A DNA stretch of 64,000 bases from Streptomyces sp. TRM70350 (GTDB lineage: Bacteria > Actinomycetota > Actinomycetes > Streptomycetales > Streptomycetaceae), in contig NZ_JAHUXH010000020.1 in assembly GCF_019219825.1 (NCBI RefSeq), positions 1 through 64,000 of the forward strand, in the 5' to 3' direction. A model generated the notes under the pieces. The model made no database searches. It was not told the DNA's origin and saw nothing but the letters and a program-made list of their open reading frames with translations. Numbering within the stretch: the stretch's first letter is position 1; every line of letters begins with the position of its first letter. Of the stretch, positions 7,714-15,729 are shown piece after piece. The position numbers and the translations under genes were made by a program.

Positions 7714-8196
7714 TTACGGCGTCGGGTTCAGGTCCGCTCGGCCGAACAGCAGGGCGTAGCCCGAGGGGAGTTGGGCGATGATCCGGGCAACCAGGTCGTC
7801 ACCCACCAGCTGCGGCAGGGCGCTGAGGACCGAGCTGACGTCCCAGCGGGCCGTTGCCGGGGTGGCGCCCTCTATGCGGGTGGCCACCGAGTCGACGAAT
7901 TCCGGGGCCGTCAGGGGGCGGGTGGCGGGGATCTGGGAGGCGATGACCCGGGCCGCTTCCTCGGGGAGGGCTTGGGCCAGTGCCACTCGTTCGTCGCCCG
8001 TGACGTGGCCGCCGAGGGCGGAGAGGACGATGCGGGTGACGCGTTCGGCTTCCGCTCTCGTCGGGTACTGGCCCGCTTCCTGTACGGCCGTGATCAGTTC
8101 CGCCCAGGTCGGCTTACGGGGATGGTCCGGTGCGGGTGTCGTCGTCAGAGGGGACGTGGTCGGCGTGGGCATCGTCGGCATCGTCGGCGCGGTCAT
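7714..8196 (-). CDS. DUF2267 domain protein
   Basis: A 160-residue soluble protein. After a Pro/Thr-rich start (about 30 residues, with repeated TMPTP-like units) comes a DUF2267 domain: LITAVQEAGQYPTRAEAERV, VLSALGGHVTGDERVALAQA, LPEEAARVIASQIP, with a second related half near residues 95-150. The domain is helical and of unknown function; it is common in Streptomyces, often near heat-shock and redox genes. The gene follows hsp20 on the same strand but a hairpin lies between them, so it is probably transcribed separately. Confidence 0.85.
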   Translation of the reverse strand: MTAPTMPTMPTPTTSPLTTTPAPDHPRKPTWAELITAVQEAGQYPTRAEAERVTRIVLSALGGHVTGDERVALAQALPEEAARVIASQIPATRPLTAPEFVDSVATRIEGATPATARWDVSSVLSALPQLVGDDLVARIIAQLPSGYALLFGRADLNPTP

Positions 8197-8234
8197 CGTG
8201 CGGCTCCTCCTCCGGGTCGTAGGGCAAGGGGGCG

Positions 8235-8268
8235 CGTCCCGCAGGCGGCGGACTGTGCCTGCGGGACG
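8235..8268 (-). terminator. Hairpin between hsp20 and the DUF2267 gene
   Basis: A 12-bp perfect stem, CGTCCCGCAGGC (8235-8246) with GCCTGCGGGACG (8257-8268), loop of 10 nt. It lies past the hsp20 stop and before the DUF2267 start, so it can end the hsp20 transcript. No U-tract follows, as is usual in Streptomyces. Confidence 0.6.
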
Positions 8269-8324
8269 CTTCTCGTCGGCTGCTGAGCTCGGCTGCCGAA
8301 TTCGGCTGCCCCATTCGGCCCCGA

Positions 8325-8402
8325 CGCTCAGCTACGGCGCTCAGCTACGGCGCTCACCTGGGGCGATCAGCTACTGCGCTCAGCCACGTCGCTCAGCTGC
8401 TG
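8325..8402. repeat. 13-bp tandem repeat, six copies, spanning the hsp20 stop codon
   Basis: Six adjacent imperfect copies of CGCTCAGCTACGG start at 8325, 8338, 8351, 8364, 8377 and 8390. On the minus strand each copy holds a TGA; the first is the hsp20 stop. Because 13 is not a multiple of three, successive TGAs fall in all three frames. Confidence 0.9.
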
Positions 8403-8815
8403 AGCTGCTTGCGGCTGTCGCCGCCGGTGATCTGGATGCGGCGCGGCTTGGCCGCCTCCGCCACGGGGATGCGCAGGGTGAGGACGCCGGCGTCGTACGA
8501 GGCGTCGACGCGGTCCGCGTCGAGGGTGTCGCCGAGGAAGAGCTGGCGGGTGAAGCTGCCCGTCGGGCGTTCGGCGACGATCAGCTCCGCGCCCTCGGGG
8601 GCGGGGCCGCGGCGCTCGGCGCGGACGTTCAGGACGTTGCGTTCGACGTCCAGCTCGATCGTCTCGGGGTCGATGCCGGGGAGGTCGAAGTGGACGACGA
8701 ACTCGTCCCCGGAGCGGTAGGCGTCCATCGGCATCGCGGCCGGGCGGGTGGGGCCGAAGACCTGCTGCGCGAGTCGGTCGAATTCGCGGAACGGGTCGGT
8801 GCGCATGAGCATCAC
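8393..8815 (-). CDS. hsp20: Small heat-shock protein, Hsp20/alpha-crystallin family
   Basis: A 140-residue alpha-crystallin-type holdase that keeps unfolding proteins soluble. The crystallin domain spans about residues 35-125 (YRSGDEFVVHFDLPGIDPET, ERNVLNVRAERRG, FTRQLFLGDTLDADRVDASYD) and includes the A-GVLTLRIPV block with the L-x-I/V oligomer motif region. The N-terminus MMLMRTDPFREFDRLAQQVF is the actinobacterial Hsp18 type. AAAGGAGTG precedes the start and a near-consensus promoter lies at 8865-8893. Control by RheA or HspR is known for relatives, but no clear operator of either is visible. Confidence 0.93.
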   Translation of the reverse strand: MMLMRTDPFREFDRLAQQVFGPTRPAAMPMDAYRSGDEFVVHFDLPGIDPETIELDVERNVLNVRAERRGPAPEGAELIVAERPTGSFTRQLFLGDTLDADRVDASYDAGVLTLRIPVAEAAKPRRIQITGGDSRKQLSS

Positions 8816-8864
8816 GGGTCACTCCTTTCGTGGAGGGGATGGGGTGCGATGCCCTACGGCTTCT

Positions 8865-8893
8865 TATATAACGCCCGGGAGGAAACTTGACAA
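8865..8893 (-). promoter_or_regulatory. hsp20 promoter
   Basis: Reading the minus strand, TTGTCA (plus 8888-8893) and TATATA (plus 8865-8870) are separated by exactly 17 bp. This is an unusually AT-rich, near-consensus vegetative-type promoter for this genome and lies about 50 bp before the hsp20 ATG. Confidence 0.75.
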
Positions 8894-8940
8894 GGGGCGA
8901 CTCAGGTTCGGGGGTGAGGCCCACGTGAGCGGGCTCGTCG

Positions 8941-9129
8941 GTGGGTACGGCGTCGCCCGCTGGACCAAGCAGCGGCAGCTCGGCGGGGCGGGCGCTGACC
9001 GCCGCGTACGTCGCCGCCTTCGCCGGGTCCCATCCGCTGGCCGAGAAGGTGGGCGCCTGGCCCGCCGTGTTCGGGGTGGCGGGGGCCGTCGCCCTCGCGT
9101 CATGGGCGGTCGCCGACCGGCAGGCGTGA
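8941..9129 (+). pseudogene. Possible C-terminal remnant of an MFS transporter
   Basis: A 62-codon frame whose second half reads AYVAAFAGSHPLAEKVGAWP then AVFGVAGAVALASWAVADRQ. This looks like the last transmembrane helix and cytoplasmic end of a major-facilitator permease. Nothing upstream resembles the other eleven helices and there is no ribosome site, so it is read as a decayed gene end, converging on the GlxA-like regulator. The family assignment rests on one helix and is weak. Confidence 0.3.
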
Positions 9130-9144
9130 GCCCCGAAGCACTTG

Positions 9145-10092
9145 TCACGACGCCGACCTGAACGCCCTCCGGTACCCCTGCGGGCTCGTCCCCACCACCC
9201 GCCGGAAGCGTTCCCTGAACGCCGTGGGCGAGCCGAACCCGGCCTGGGTCGCGATGCGTTCGACGGGGTACGACGTCGTCTCCAGCAGGTACTGCGCCCG
9301 CCGCACCCGCGCCCGGTGCAGCCACTGCAACGGCGTCGTCCCCGTCTGCTCCCGGAAGCGCCGGTTGAGCGTACGGGTGCTCATGCCCGCCTCCCCCGCG
9401 ATGTCGTCCAGCGTCAGATCTTGGTCGCAGTTGTCCTCCAGCCACGCCAGCAGGGGCTCCAGCGTCGCGCCCGCCGGGGCCGGGGGCTGGTCGTGGACGA
9501 TGAACTGGGCCTGCCCGCCCTCCCGTTCCAGCGGCATGACCGACATGCGGGCGGCGTGCGCGGCGACCGCCGAGCCGTGGTCCATGCGGATCATGTGCAG
9601 GCACATGTCCATCGCCGCGGCGGCGCCCGCGGAGGTCAGGAACTGGCCGTTGTCGACGTAGAGGACGTTCGGGTCGACCGTCACCTTCGGGTACCGCCGG
9701 GCCAGGTCCGGCGCCGCGAACCAGTGCGTCGTGGCGCGCAGCCCGTCCAGCAGGCCCGTCGCCGCGAAGAGGAACGCGCCGACGCACACCGACGCGATCC
9801 GCGTGCCGTTCGCCGCCGCCGCGCACAGGGCCTCGGCGACGCCGGGCGGCAGCGTCTGCGGCGGGTCCTGGACGCCGGGCAGGATGATCGTGTCGGCCTC
9901 CGCCAGCGCCTCGATCCCGTACGGCGCCCGCACGGTGAACGCCCCCGCGCTCACCTCCTCCCGCACCGAGCAGACCCGCACCCGGTAGGCCTCACGGCCG
10001 TCCGGCAGCCGGGCCCAGCCGAAGGCGTCGATCGGGGCGGAGAGGTCGAACGGGATGACGCCGTCCAGCGCCAGTACGGCCACGGTGTGCAT
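9145..10092 (-). CDS. GlxA/AraC-family transcriptional regulator with DJ-1/PfpI domain
   Basis: A 315-residue regulator. Residues 1-165 form a DJ-1/PfpI class I amidotransferase-like domain (VAVLALDGVIPFDLSAPIDA; ADTIILPGVQDPPQTLP; nucleophile-elbow region RIASVCVGAFLFAATGLLDG, with Cys retained). Residues 215-312 are an AraC-type double HTH (LTLDDIAGEAGMSTRTLNRR; VERIATQAGFGSPTAFRERF). The start at 10092 is chosen because MHTVAVLALDG begins the conserved domain; earlier in-frame starts add 42 unconserved residues. Such proteins act as ligand-sensing activators; the target is unknown. Confidence 0.9.
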   Translation of the reverse strand: MHTVAVLALDGVIPFDLSAPIDAFGWARLPDGREAYRVRVCSVREEVSAGAFTVRAPYGIEALAEADTIILPGVQDPPQTLPPGVAEALCAAAANGTRIASVCVGAFLFAATGLLDGLRATTHWFAAPDLARRYPKVTVDPNVLYVDNGQFLTSAGAAAAMDMCLHMIRMDHGSAVAAHAARMSVMPLEREGGQAQFIVHDQPPAPAGATLEPLLAWLEDNCDQDLTLDDIAGEAGMSTRTLNRRFREQTGTTPLQWLHRARVRRAQYLLETTSYPVERIATQAGFGSPTAFRERFRRVVGTSPQGYRRAFRSAS

Positions 10093-10432
10093 GGCGGGAT
10101 CGTAGACACCCGCCAGACTTCCGCCAAGCCCGCCGCCCGGCCGACGGTGCCTCGGCCCCGTACCGCGGCACGGCATCCAGCACCGCATAAGACCAACGGC
10201 AGCTCGCACGCCCGGCACCGAGAACCGCCAACGGGCCCTTCACACCCCGCCCCCCAAACCGCCAAGGAGCCGCCCCTCACACCCCGCCCCGCAACACGGC
10301 CGAGGCGCCTCGCACACCGCTACCGCTACCTCCACCGCTCGCATGCCGCACCGCACCCCTGGCGAGATTCCGTTGAAGCATGGCACTACCGCCACTTCTC
10401 CAAGATCCGGGCCGCCCATAACGTCGACGCCC
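10093..10432. other. Divergent intergenic region
   Basis: It holds the upstream regions of the GlxA-like regulator and the membrane protein at 10433. A C-rich phrase, TCACACCCCGCCCC, occurs twice about 45 bp apart. No gene, RNA or clear promoter is recognised. Confidence 0.4.
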
Positions 10433-10882
10433 GTGACCAAGTTCCTCCTCGCCGTCCACGTCCTCGCCGCGATCGTCGCCATCGGCCCCGTCACCGTCGC
10501 CGCGAGCATGTTCCCGCCCGCCGCGCGCCGGGTGCTGGCCGCGCCCGGCGACCCGAAGGCCGTCGAGACCGTTCAGCTGCTGCACCGTATCTGCCGGGTG
10601 TACGCCACTGTCGGCGTCGTCGTGCCCGTGTTCGGGTTCGCCACGGCGAGCGCCATGGGGGTGCTCGGCGATGCCTGGCTGATCGTGTCCATCGTGCTGA
10701 CCGCCCTCGCCGCAGTCGTCCTGGTCGCCCTGGTGCTGCCCCGGCAGGGCGCGCTCGTGGAGGGCGGCGGGACGCGGGAGGCGACCGTGCGACTCGCCAT
10801 GTTCACCGGCGTGTTCAACCTGCTGTGGGCGGTGGTGACGGTGCTGATGATCGTCCGGCCGGGGTCGACGACCGGCGCCTGA
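10433..10882 (+). CDS. Integral membrane protein, DUF2269-like
   Basis: A 149-residue protein with four hydrophobic segments: FLLAVHVLAAIVAIGPVTVA, VYATVGVVVPVFGFATASAM, WLIVSIVLTALAAVVLVALV and FTGVFNLLWAVVTVLMIV. The N-terminal His in the first helix and the overall size fit the DUF2269 family of predicted four-helix membrane proteins. GTG 10433 is chosen because the hydrophobic segment begins directly after it; the longer upstream reading is Pro/Arg-rich and non-conserved. No obvious ribosome site, so translation may be leaderless. Function unknown. Confidence 0.75.
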   Translation: MTKFLLAVHVLAAIVAIGPVTVAASMFPPAARRVLAAPGDPKAVETVQLLHRICRVYATVGVVVPVFGFATASAMGVLGDAWLIVSIVLTALAAVVLVALVLPRQGALVEGGGTREATVRLAMFTGVFNLLWAVVTVLMIVRPGSTTGA

Positions 10883-10943
10883 GCATGATCGCCTGTGCTG
10901 TCGCCGGTGCGTGAGCACGTTCACCACGCGCCCGTTCGAATCC

Positions 10944-11060
10944 CTACGAAGGTACGAAGAAGCGCCGTACGCCCCACTCCTCGCCCGCCGTCACCACCCG
11001 CGCGTACACCGCGTCGACGTCCTCGACCTCCACGCTCAGGTTTTTGTTATCGCCCCGCCT
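10944..11060 (-). pseudogene. Remnant of a glyoxalase/VOC-family gene
   Basis: On the minus strand the reading NKNLSVEVEDVDAVYARVVT then AGEEWGVRRFFVPS matches the middle of a VOC (glyoxalase/bleomycin-resistance-like) domain, in which LSVEVDDVDAVYARV and WGVRRFFVRDPNG are standard blocks. A piece between AGEE and WGVRR is missing, the strand before NKN reads into unrelated sequence, and the frame stops right after FFVPS. It is a short decayed fragment. Confidence 0.6.
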
Positions 11061-11124
11061 TCCGCACGTCTCCTCACCGTCCCCTCCCCAGGCACGCGAC
11101 CGACGACGTTGAGGTACGAGGCAC

Positions 11125-12582
11125 GTGACACGACACATCAGCCGCCGCGGCATGCTGAAGGCCACGGGCGTGGCAGCCGGAGTCATCGGTATGGGTACGG
11201 CCCTGCAGGGGCCCACCGCGACCGCCGCGACCGCCGCCGACGGGGCCTTCGCCCACCCCGGCCTGCTGCACACCCGCGCCGATCTGGACCGTATGGCCGC
11301 GAAGGTGAAGGCGGGCGCCGAGCCCTACACCGCCGGGTACGCCAAGCTGACCGCCAACCGGCATGCGCAGAGCGGCTGGAAGGCCAATCCGCAGGCGATC
11401 GTCTACCGCGGGTCGGGCAGCCCGCAGAACTACTCGATCCTCTACAACGACATCCACGCCGCCTACCAGAACGCCCTGCGCGCACACGTCTCCGGGGACA
11501 GCGCGCACGCCGACACGGCGGTGGCGATCCTCAACGCCTGGTCGGCCGAGCTGACCAGCGTGCAGGGTTCCGCCGACCGGTTTCTCGCCGCGGGCCTGTA
11601 CGGCTACCAGTTCGCCAACGCGGCCGAACTCGTGCGCGACCACCCGGGCTTCGAACTGGCGCGCTTCCAGAAGATGCTGCGGGAGGTCTTCCTGCCACTC
11701 GGCGACGACTTCCTCAAGAACCACAACAACGCCGTCGTCACCAACTACTGGACCAACTGGGACCTGACCGCGATGGCCTGCGTCCTGGCCGTCGGCATCT
11801 TCTGCGACGACCGGGCCGCCGTCGAGCGGGCCGTCGCGTACTTCAAGCACGGCGAGGGGCTCGGGTCCGTCAAGAACGCCATCCCCGTCGTGCGCGAGGA
11901 CGGGCTGGCCGAGTGGCTGGAGGCCGGGCGGGACCAGGGGCACGCGCTGCTCGGGGTCGGGCTGATGGGCACGTTCTGCGAGATGGCCTGGAACCAGGGC
12001 ATCGATCTGTACGGCCACGACGACAATCGGTTCCTCAAGGGCGCGCAGTACGTCGCCAAGTGGTGCCTCGGGGAGGAGGTGCCGTACACCGCGAACACCC
12101 GGAAGAAGGGTGCGATCGGGGGCTGGTCCGGGACCGAGACCGCGACCGAGGCCGCGGCGGTCGATCCGGCGATGACCCGGCCGATCTGGGCGATGATCGC
12201 CAACCACTACACCAAGCGGCGGGGGCTCGACGCCTCGTACGTCACCCGGATCGCCGCGAAGTCCGCGCCGGAGGGCGGGGGCGGGGACTACGGGCCGAAC
12301 AGTGGCGGCTACGACCAACTGGGCTACGGCACGCTGACGTTCACCCGGGACCGGGCCTCCAGGGGTACGTCGTCGCCGCCGACACCGACCGCGTCGGCCT
12401 CCGGCGCACAGCCCACGCGGCCCGGGCCCCCGAGCCCCACCCCCACCCCCACCCCGGACGGCGGCCTCGCCGCCACCGGCACCGGCGACACCGCGGGCTG
12501 GATCGCCGCGACCGGCATCACCGCCCTGGCAGGCGGACTACTCCTCCTGCGGCGCCGAGGACGCACCGGCGGCGGCGCCTGA
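11125..12582 (+). CDS. Secreted alginate-lyase-family protein with Tat signal and LAATG sorting signal
   Basis: A 485-residue exported protein. The N-terminus has a twin-arginine motif (SRRGMLK) followed by a hydrophobic stretch and an AxA-like cleavage region near residue 38. Residues 45-400 resemble the alginate lyase (alpha/alpha-toroid) family: FAHPGLLHTRADLDRMAAKV opens the domain and HNNAVVTNYWTNWDL carries the conserved Asn/Trp region. A Pro/Thr/Ser linker leads to LAATG, a hydrophobic helix and an RRRGR tail, a class E sortase signal. Thus it is probably folded before export and anchored to peptidoglycan. GTG start; substrate polysaccharide unknown. Confidence 0.85.
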   Translation: MTRHISRRGMLKATGVAAGVIGMGTALQGPTATAATAADGAFAHPGLLHTRADLDRMAAKVKAGAEPYTAGYAKLTANRHAQSGWKANPQAIVYRGSGSPQNYSILYNDIHAAYQNALRAHVSGDSAHADTAVAILNAWSAELTSVQGSADRFLAAGLYGYQFANAAELVRDHPGFELARFQKMLREVFLPLGDDFLKNHNNAVVTNYWTNWDLTAMACVLAVGIFCDDRAAVERAVAYFKHGEGLGSVKNAIPVVREDGLAEWLEAGRDQGHALLGVGLMGTFCEMAWNQGIDLYGHDDNRFLKGAQYVAKWCLGEEVPYTANTRKKGAIGGWSGTETATEAAAVDPAMTRPIWAMIANHYTKRRGLDASYVTRIAAKSAPEGGGGDYGPNSGGYDQLGYGTLTFTRDRASRGTSSPPTPTASASGAQPTRPGPPSPTPTPTPDGGLAATGTGDTAGWIAATGITALAGGLLLLRRRGRTGGGA

Positions 12583-12590
12583 CACTCGCG

Positions 12591-12640
12591 CTGATCCCCG
12601 TGCCCGGACAGCACCCAGGCCCGTCCGACACGGGGATCAG
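12591..12640. terminator. Bidirectional terminator hairpin
   Basis: CTGATCCCCGTG (12591-12602) pairs perfectly with CACGGGGATCAG (12629-12640), and the intervening CGGAC/GTCCG can extend the stem. It sits between the convergent alginate-lyase-like and DUF445 genes. Confidence 0.7.
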
Positions 12641-12742
12641 CCCCTGCCCCGGCGCCGGAGGGCAACCCGGTCCGGCCCGGAGACCAGCCCCGATGCCACG
12701 CGGAGCCCAACCCCCGCTCCAGCGCGGGCACGCCCCGTCCGG

Positions 12743-14161
12743 CTACGCCCCCAGCATGCGGGTGATCGTGTAGATCAGCAGCCCGGCCAGGGAGCCCACG
12801 ACCGTGCCGTTGATCCGGATGAACTGCAGGTCACGGCCGATGTGTGCCTCGATCTTCTTCGTGGTGTGCTCGGCGTCCCAGCTCGCCACGGTGTCGGTGA
12901 TCAGGGAGGTGATCTCGCCGCGGTACGTCGTCACGACGTGCACCGCCGCGCCCTCGACCCAGCTGTCCACCTTGCTCTGGATCTTGGGTTCGGTGGCCAT
13001 CCGGGCGCCCAGCGACAGCAGCGAGGCCCGCACGCGCAGCCGCAGCTCGCTGCGCTCGTCCTCGGCCGCGGAGACGATCATGGATCGTACGGCCGTCCAG
13101 GCGGAGGCGATCAGGTCCTGCACCTCGCCGCGGCCCAGCACCTCGCCCTTGAGCCGCTCCACCTTCGCGCGCGTCTCGGTGTCGGACTGCAGATCGGAGG
13201 CGAAGTCGGTGAGGAAGCGGTCGAGGGCGCCGCGCGCCGGGTGGGACGGCATGTCCCGCATCTCCGCGCAGAAGCGCAGCAGCTCCTTGTAGACCCGCTC
13301 GCCGACCTTGCGGTCGACGAACCGCGGGGTCCAGCCGGGCGCGCCGCCCTGCACGGCGTCCATCACGGAGTCGCCGTGCAGCACCAGCCAGTCGTGCGCG
13401 CGGGAGACGATCAGGTCGACGACCCGCTTGTGGCCGCCGTCGGCGACGACCTTCTCCAGCATCTTGCCGATGCCGGGGGCGATCTCCTGCACGTTCGCCC
13501 GCCGGGTGATCGCCTCGCCGACCACCGCCTGGACGTCGGAGTCGCGCAGCACGGTCAGCGCGCCTCTCAGGGCGGTCGCCAGCTCGGCGGTCACCCGGTC
13601 GGCGTTCTGCGGGTCGGCGAGCCAGGCGCCGAGGCGACTGCCGATGCCGACGGCGCGCAGCCGCTGCCGTACGACGTCCTCGGAGAGGAAGTTCTCGCCG
13701 ACGAACTCGCCCAGCGAGACACCCAGCTGGTCCTTCTTGGTCGGGATGATCGCGGTGTGCGGGATGGGAATGCCGAGCGGGTGGCGGAACAGGGCGGTGA
13801 CGGCGAACCAGTCGGCCAGCGCGCCGACCATGCCGGCCTCGGCGGCCGCGGCGACATAGCCCGCCCAGGGGCCGGCGCCCGCGTTCGACGCCCACTTGGC
13901 CAGGACGTACACCAGGGCCACGAACAGCAGCAGCCCGGTCGCGGTGAGCTTCATACGGCGCACCCCGCGCTGCTTCTCCACGTCGGCGGGGCTGAACGTC
14001 GTCATCGCGCGCACGGCGGACGCGGGCACGCCACGCGTGCCGACGGTTCGGTTACCGGCGGTGTCCGGCCGGGCACGCTGCTCCATGGCGACTGCTCTGG
14101 TTTCGCCTGTCTGATCCGGTTTCGTATGATCCATCCGCTCCACCCGTTCCCGAGCCCCCAC
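12743..14161 (-). CDS. DUF445 family membrane protein
   Basis: A 472-residue protein of the DUF445 (YjiN-like) family. A first helix (ATGLLLFVALVYVLAKW) is followed by the family hallmark AAAAEAGMVGALADWFAVTALF RHPLG region near residues 95-120, a long charged helical body, and a last helix GTVVGSLAGLLIYTITRML. It is presumably anchored at both ends with the body on one face of the membrane. GTG 14161 is used; an ATG nine codons later, with GGTGGAG close before it, is an equally good start. Function unknown. Confidence 0.88.
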   Translation of the reverse strand: MGARERVERMDHTKPDQTGETRAVAMEQRARPDTAGNRTVGTRGVPASAVRAMTTFSPADVEKQRGVRRMKLTATGLLLFVALVYVLAKWASNAGAGPWAGYVAAAAEAGMVGALADWFAVTALFRHPLGIPIPHTAIIPTKKDQLGVSLGEFVGENFLSEDVVRQRLRAVGIGSRLGAWLADPQNADRVTAELATALRGALTVLRDSDVQAVVGEAITRRANVQEIAPGIGKMLEKVVADGGHKRVVDLIVSRAHDWLVLHGDSVMDAVQGGAPGWTPRFVDRKVGERVYKELLRFCAEMRDMPSHPARGALDRFLTDFASDLQSDTETRAKVERLKGEVLGRGEVQDLIASAWTAVRSMIVSAAEDERSELRLRVRASLLSLGARMATEPKIQSKVDSWVEGAAVHVVTTYRGEITSLITDTVASWDAEHTTKKIEAHIGRDLQFIRINGTVVGSLAGLLIYTITRMLGA

Positions 14162-14390
14162 TCCACATTGTCCCTTCCTGACCGACTCCTGGAACGGGAC
14201 AGGAGTTCCCCGCGTCCGTCGGGCAGGGCGGCGCGAAGGCGAACCGGTAAGTGAACCGGTAAGTGAACTCTCGCGGCCGAACGGGTCTCTTCCCCGGGGG
14301 CCCGGTCAACTTCCCCCAGCCCCATGGCGCATCATGGGGTGATCACATCGGAGCCCCGGGCTCCACTTCCGCCCGAGGAGAACGCACCGC

Positions 14391-15725
14391 ATGACCAGGC
14401 GTCACCACGGTTATGCCTTGCTCGCCGCGATCGTCTCGCTGATCGTGGCCATGTCGGTCGCCATATACGTCTCAGCCGCCTCCGACGACGGCACGGCACA
14501 GCGCACGGTCCCGGGTCCCCGCCCCCCGCACAACTCCGCCGCCCCCGTCTCCACCGGCACCTGGGTCGGATCCTGGGGGACATCCCCGGCCGCCGCCGAG
14601 CCCGGCACCGAGACGGCGGGCCTGCACGACCGCTCCGTGCGCAACGTCATCCACACCAGCGTCGGGGGCACGGCCGCCCGGATCACGCTGTCCAACCTCT
14701 ACGGCCGGCTGCCGCTGACCATCACACACGCCACCATCGCCCTCGCCGCCGCCGACGACAGCGCGGCCGCGGCGCCGGGGACGATGCGGCGGCTGACGTT
14801 CGACGGCACCACCACGGTCGTGATCCCGCCGGGGCAGCAGGTGATGAGCGACGCCGTGCGGGTCATCGTCCCGCACGACAGCGACGTCCTGGTCACCACG
14901 TACGCCCCGGCCGAGCCCGGCCCGGTCACCGTGCACGCGCACGTACGGCAGATCTCGTACGCCGCGCAGGGCGACCACGCCGACGACGTGACCGGCACGC
15001 CGTACACCGAGCAGGTCGAGTCCTGGCGCTATCTGACCGCCCTCGACGTGCTCAGCAAGGAGTCCCACGGCACCCTCGTCGCCTTCGGCGACTCCCTCAC
15101 CGAGGGCCACTCCTCCACCGTGGGCGCCAACCGGCGCTGGACCGACGTCCTCGCGAAGCGGCTGCGCGAGGCGTCCTTCGCGGGGCGGGACGTGCCCCGG
15201 TACGGCGTCGTCAACCAGGGCATCGGCGGCAACCGTATCCTGACCGGCGGCAACGGCCGCCCCGCCGACAACCCCAGCGGCCTCACCCGCTTCTCGCGTG
15301 ACGTGCTCGGCCGGACGAACGTCAAGGTCGTCGTCATCGACCTCGGCGTCAACGACATCCTGCGCAGCCCCTCCGTCACCGACCCCGAGCAGATCCTCGA
15401 CGGTCTGCGCACCCTGGTCGACCAGGCCCACGCCCACGGCATCAGGGTCATCGGCGCGACGTTGATGCCCTTCGGCGGCCACCGCGGGTACAGCGCCGAC
15501 CGCGAGGCGGTACGGCAGGCGGTCAACGCCGAGATCCGGTCCGGGCGGGTGTTCGACGCGGTGGTCGACTTCGACAGGGCGCTGCGGGATCCGTACGACC
15601 CGCGCAGGCTCCGCCCGGTCCACGACTCGGGGGACCATCTGCATCCCAACGACAGGGGATACGAACGGATGGCACAGGAGTTCGGCCTGGAGTCCCTGAA
15701 GGGCGCGGCTCCGGCTCGGCTGTAA
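14391..15725 (+). CDS. Secreted SGNH/GDSL hydrolase
   Basis: A 444-residue exported esterase or lipase of the SGNH family. An N-terminal hydrophobic segment (LLAAIVSLIVAMSVAIYVSA) acts as signal or anchor, then about 170 residues of a beta-rich N-terminal domain. The catalytic blocks are all present: block I AFGDSLTEG (Ser nucleophile), block II Gly in NQGIGGNR, block III GVND, and block V DHLHPND (Asp/His). GAGGAGAACGCACCGC precedes the ATG. The natural ester is unknown; relatives include rhamnogalacturonan acetylesterase-like enzymes. Confidence 0.9.
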   Translation: MTRRHHGYALLAAIVSLIVAMSVAIYVSAASDDGTAQRTVPGPRPPHNSAAPVSTGTWVGSWGTSPAAAEPGTETAGLHDRSVRNVIHTSVGGTAARITLSNLYGRLPLTITHATIALAAADDSAAAAPGTMRRLTFDGTTTVVIPPGQQVMSDAVRVIVPHDSDVLVTTYAPAEPGPVTVHAHVRQISYAAQGDHADDVTGTPYTEQVESWRYLTALDVLSKESHGTLVAFGDSLTEGHSSTVGANRRWTDVLAKRLREASFAGRDVPRYGVVNQGIGGNRILTGGNGRPADNPSGLTRFSRDVLGRTNVKVVVIDLGVNDILRSPSVTDPEQILDGLRTLVDQAHAHGIRVIGATLMPFGGHRGYSADREAVRQAVNAEIRSGRVFDAVVDFDRALRDPYDPRRLRPVHDSGDHLHPNDRGYERMAQEFGLESLKGAAPARL

Positions 15726-15729
15726 CCGG

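Noticed and set aside
10911..12773. 620-codon plus-strand frame overlapping the alginate-lyase-like gene
   Set aside because: Arg-rich translation without domains, in the +1 frame of a gene with clear family motifs; a GC-rich shadow.
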